Of a DNA stretch of 64,000 nucleotides, positions 61,955 through 64,000 are shown one piece after another (position 1 is the first letter of the stretch; each line of letters opens with the position of its first letter). The notes below the pieces were generated by a model. That model saw only the letters and a program-made list of their open reading frames with translations. It had not been told where the DNA came from and did no database searches. Location: assembly GCA_020073665.1 (NCBI GenBank), contig JAIQEU010000015.1, positions 1-64,000 of the forward strand, written 5' to 3'. This stretch comes from Terriglobia bacterium. GTDB taxonomy: Bacteria; Acidobacteriota; Terriglobia; Terriglobales; Acidobacteriaceae. The translations under genes were made by a program, and so were the position numbers.

Positions 61955-63589
61955 CTATTGGCGCTTGGGAACGGGCAAATTGTTGGCCAGTTGATGCTGC
62001 TTGATCCAATCGTTGGCCTGTTGCTGGGCTGCCAGAACCTGAGCTCGGCTCATCCGCGAAGCCAGGACCGCGACCCGGTACTTGCTGGCTTGATCTCCAC
62101 CCGCCTGGGCCAGGACCGACCAGAAGTAGGCTTTGCCCAAATCCTGCGGCACACCGCGTCCCGCCCAGTAGTACGCGCCCAAGGTGGCTTGCGAGATGAC
62201 GTGTCCCTGCTCGGCGGCCATCGAAAACCAGCGGACGGCCTCGGCGTAGTCCTGCGCAACGTCTTCCCCGGTGGCGTATTTCGCACCCACCGCAAATTGT
62301 GCGGCGGCGTCACCCTGCTCTGCCAGTTTGCGCAAGCCGTCCAGATCGGTGGGCGCATCCACTGCAGGCGGCGCCTTGGAGGCCACCTCCTGCGGCGCCG
62401 GCGGCGACGCAGGTGGACTCGCGGCCGGCCGCACTCGCACACGCGGGATCAACACCCAAAGCAACGCGAACGCCAACGTGGCAGCGGCCACCACGAGGAT
62501 AGCGCGGTGCACCCAAGCCCATGAGGATGGCGTGGCAAGGACCTCTTCGGAGTCATGGGAAGAGGCCACGCGGGGGGACGTCGCGGGAGCCTCCGCATGG
62601 GTCGCCCGGTTTACCGCTGCCAGTACGGTTTCCGCCAGGCGTTGCAGTACGACGTCATCGCTGTGATTGAAAGCATTCGCTGCCGGTGAAAAAACCTCCA
62701 GCAGGCCCAGCACGTGTTCGCCCATGCGGATCGGCACGGCAACCATCGACCGGATCCCCAAAGCGCTGCAGCTTTCCCGGTCCACTCGCGGATCGGTTTC
62801 GCTGTCGTCGCAGCGCAGCAAGCGGCCGGTGCGGGCGCACTCCCCGGAAAAACCCTCTCCTACCTGCAGCCTGGTGCCGACGCCGGGAGCATCGGAGCCG
62901 GCGCTGGCCACGCAGATCATCTCCGGCCCCTGCGACAACGCAATCGCCGCCCCGCTGGCATGGGTAAACGCCAGAGAACGTTCTGCAATCAGTTGCAGGG
63001 CGGTGTCCAGGTCGGGCCCCACGGCCGCTACTTCCCGCTTGACCGCGGCCAAGCCAGCCAGGACTGCGGTGTAATCCGAAGCAACCGGAGGCTCGCCCGC
63101 TGCCACAGCCGCAGGCACAGGACCACTAGGAAGTACCTCTTCGAAGGACGGCGGGACCGGAGCCTCGGCATCGGCCGGTGGCGGCAGTGCCGCGTGATTG
63201 GCGCTGGCAATCATTGCATTCAGGAAAAGCCATTCCTTGAGTTGCCGCCGCGACGATTCGGCCATCTCGGGGAACCGGATTCCCGTACGCCCCGACCGGT
63301 CTGACCACACGACATGTCCAGTGGTGTAGATGAAGCCCTTGGTCTCTGAAAGATCCAAGCACAAACTAATATCCTGCTGTAGGGCCGGTGGAGGCAAAGC
63401 TTGAATGGAGGCGCCGTCCTCGCTGATGTCTAGAATCTCGCTCAGGTCGAGCACCATCCCGGTCGAATTTCCGTTCAAGCTGGCGTAGGCAGGGGTATGC
63501 ACCTTATGTCGTACCCGCCGGCGACGCTCGCCCGTGGCGGGTTTCAGGTCCCGGTAGGTCTCATCCCGCTTGGTTCCAGGGGTCTCCAT
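61955..63589 (-). CDS. PilZ-GAF-TM-Sel1 fusion protein
   Basis: A 544-residue protein. Residues about 21-125 are a PilZ domain with both c-di-GMP motifs (RRRVR and DISEDG); a helix SSRRQLKEWLFLN follows. Residues about 175-330 are a GAF domain with GFSGECARTGRLLRCDDSET and LGIRSMVAVPIRMGE, the same subfamily as the amidase fusion. One membrane helix (WVHRAILVVAAATLAFALLW) and a Pro/Ala linker precede two Sel1-like repeats (WFSMAAEQGHVISQATLGAYY), which bind partner proteins. The soluble sensor part is thus cytoplasmic and the Sel1 part periplasmic. No catalytic domain is seen; it looks like a signal-transducing scaffold. Confidence 0.92.
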   Translation of the reverse strand: METPGTKRDETYRDLKPATGERRRRVRHKVHTPAYASLNGNSTGMVLDLSEILDISEDGASIQALPPPALQQDISLCLDLSETKGFIYTTGHVVWSDRSGRTGIRFPEMAESSRRQLKEWLFLNAMIASANHAALPPPADAEAPVPPSFEEVLPSGPVPAAVAAGEPPVASDYTAVLAGLAAVKREVAAVGPDLDTALQLIAERSLAFTHASGAAIALSQGPEMICVASAGSDAPGVGTRLQVGEGFSGECARTGRLLRCDDSETDPRVDRESCSALGIRSMVAVPIRMGEHVLGLLEVFSPAANAFNHSDDVVLQRLAETVLAAVNRATHAEAPATSPRVASSHDSEEVLATPSSWAWVHRAILVVAAATLAFALLWVLIPRVRVRPAASPPASPPAPQEVASKAPPAVDAPTDLDGLRKLAEQGDAAAQFAVGAKYATGEDVAQDYAEAVRWFSMAAEQGHVISQATLGAYYWAGRGVPQDLGKAYFWSVLAQAGGDQASKYRVAVLASRMSRAQVLAAQQQANDWIKQHQLANNLPVPKRQ

Positions 63590-63661
63590 ACAGAAGCTGG
63601 GTACATATTACTCCAGTGGGCGCGGGAAGAAAGTGACCATTCGGAATCAGAAGGGCAAAGA

Positions 63662-64000
63662 TCAGGCCGATTGCCGCTGGCGGAGTAGTCCGAGATTGGA
63701 AAGGCGCGACATCGCGGCAACCATCATGCTGGAGAGGAGTTGCATGGTGGCCACGTCCCGGCCATCAAAGGCGTAAGGAGCCGCAGAGAGCACCTCAAAT
63801 ACCCCCAGGGTCCGGCGAAAATGGCGTAGAGGAGCCACCAGGATGGAACGCACACCCAAGCGGCGGCAACTGGCCAGATCGACCCGGGGATTTCGTTCGG
63901 CGTCGTTGCAAAGTACGACCTCGCCGGTGCGGACGCATTCCGCAGAAATCCCGGAATCGGTTTGCAGGCGGGCGCCGAGATCGGGCGCGGTGCGGCCGGT
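63662..64000 (-). CDS. GAF-domain protein, C-terminal part (runs off the right edge)
   Basis: The reverse-strand frame is open from the window edge to the stop at 63662, 112 residues. It is the C-terminal half of a GAF domain of the same subfamily as its neighbours: SGISAECVRTGEVVLCNDAE, RNPRVDLASCRRLGVRSILVAPL, TLGVFEVLSAAPYAFDGRD, then a final helix with LSSMMVAAMSRL. The upstream part, and probably a PilZ domain, lies beyond the window. It is 72 bases upstream of the PilZ-GAF-Sel1 gene on the same strand, so they may form one operon of paralogues. Confidence 0.85.
   Translation of the reverse strand, partial: TGRTAPDLGARLQTDSGISAECVRTGEVVLCNDAERNPRVDLASCRRLGVRSILVAPLRHFRRTLGVFEVLSAAPYAFDGRDVATMQLLSSMMVAAMSRLSNLGLLRQRQSA

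Overview
The window looks like a chromosomal piece of an acidobacterium (Acidobacteriota, probably Terriglobia/Korobacter-like). The basis is family content: three copies of the VWFA-related domain family known almost only from Acidobacteria, several PilZ/GAF proteins, Gram-negative envelope features (lipoproteins, CBM9/DUF5916 outer-membrane-type protein), high GC and dense, mostly short-spaced genes. No rRNA operon, CRISPR array or intact mobile element is visible.

Region by region. 1-3.4 kb: a truncated membrane-protein gene, then a decayed integration module (HTH protein, frameshifted tyrosine integrase, excisionase-like protein) abutting an initiator tRNA-fMet gene with its own consensus promoter and terminator. 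3.5-4.1 kb: an exported peroxiredoxin-like gene read through an in-frame TGA that sits exactly at the catalytic cysteine position and is followed by a hairpin; it is most simply a selenoprotein. 4.2-9.7 kb: acyl-CoA synthetase, ThiG, a small secreted protein, an FtsB-like and a phosphohexomutase pair, CutA. 9.8-15 kb: an exported Arg/Asp heptad-repeat protein, a cystathionine lyase/synthase pair, two VWFA proteins. 15-20.5 kb: DUF1015, an exported amidase-like protein, GerMN protein and RNase PH, then a LacD-type aldolase. 20.6-34.5 kb: third VWFA protein, SDR, two paralogous secreted proteins either side of guaA and a membrane protein, leuS, a GT39-like glycosyltransferase, DAHP synthase and a YVTN beta-propeller. 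34.5-41.3 kb: conserved unknown protein, CBM9/DUF5916 protein, M20 amidohydrolase, bacilliredoxin, murB, family-5 uracil-DNA glycosylase. 41.5-48.4 kb: the protein-quality-control cluster tig-clpP-clpX-lon followed by a two-TM small protein and engB. 48.5-64 kb: an envelope/signalling region with four PilZ proteins (one fused to an RDD membrane domain, one to GAF and Sel1 repeats), a GAF-TM-AMIN-amidase fusion, a nucleotide-sugar epimerase, GNAT acetyltransferase, a truncated ADP-ribosylglycohydrolase, S9 and DUF885 peptidases, a lipoprotein and the AmrS radical SAM enzyme; another GAF protein runs off the right edge.

The points most worth a second look are the putative secreted selenocysteine peroxiredoxin with its SECIS-like hairpin; a transmembrane cell-wall amidase carrying a cytoplasmic GAF sensor, with a promoter framed by an inverted repeat; the shared GAF subfamily that recurs in PilZ proteins; several genes whose -10 box lies 6-7 bases before the start codon (leaderless transcripts); and heptanucleotide tandem repeats and nested palindromes in intergenic gaps. 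All family assignments are by eye from the translated sequence; no searches were run.
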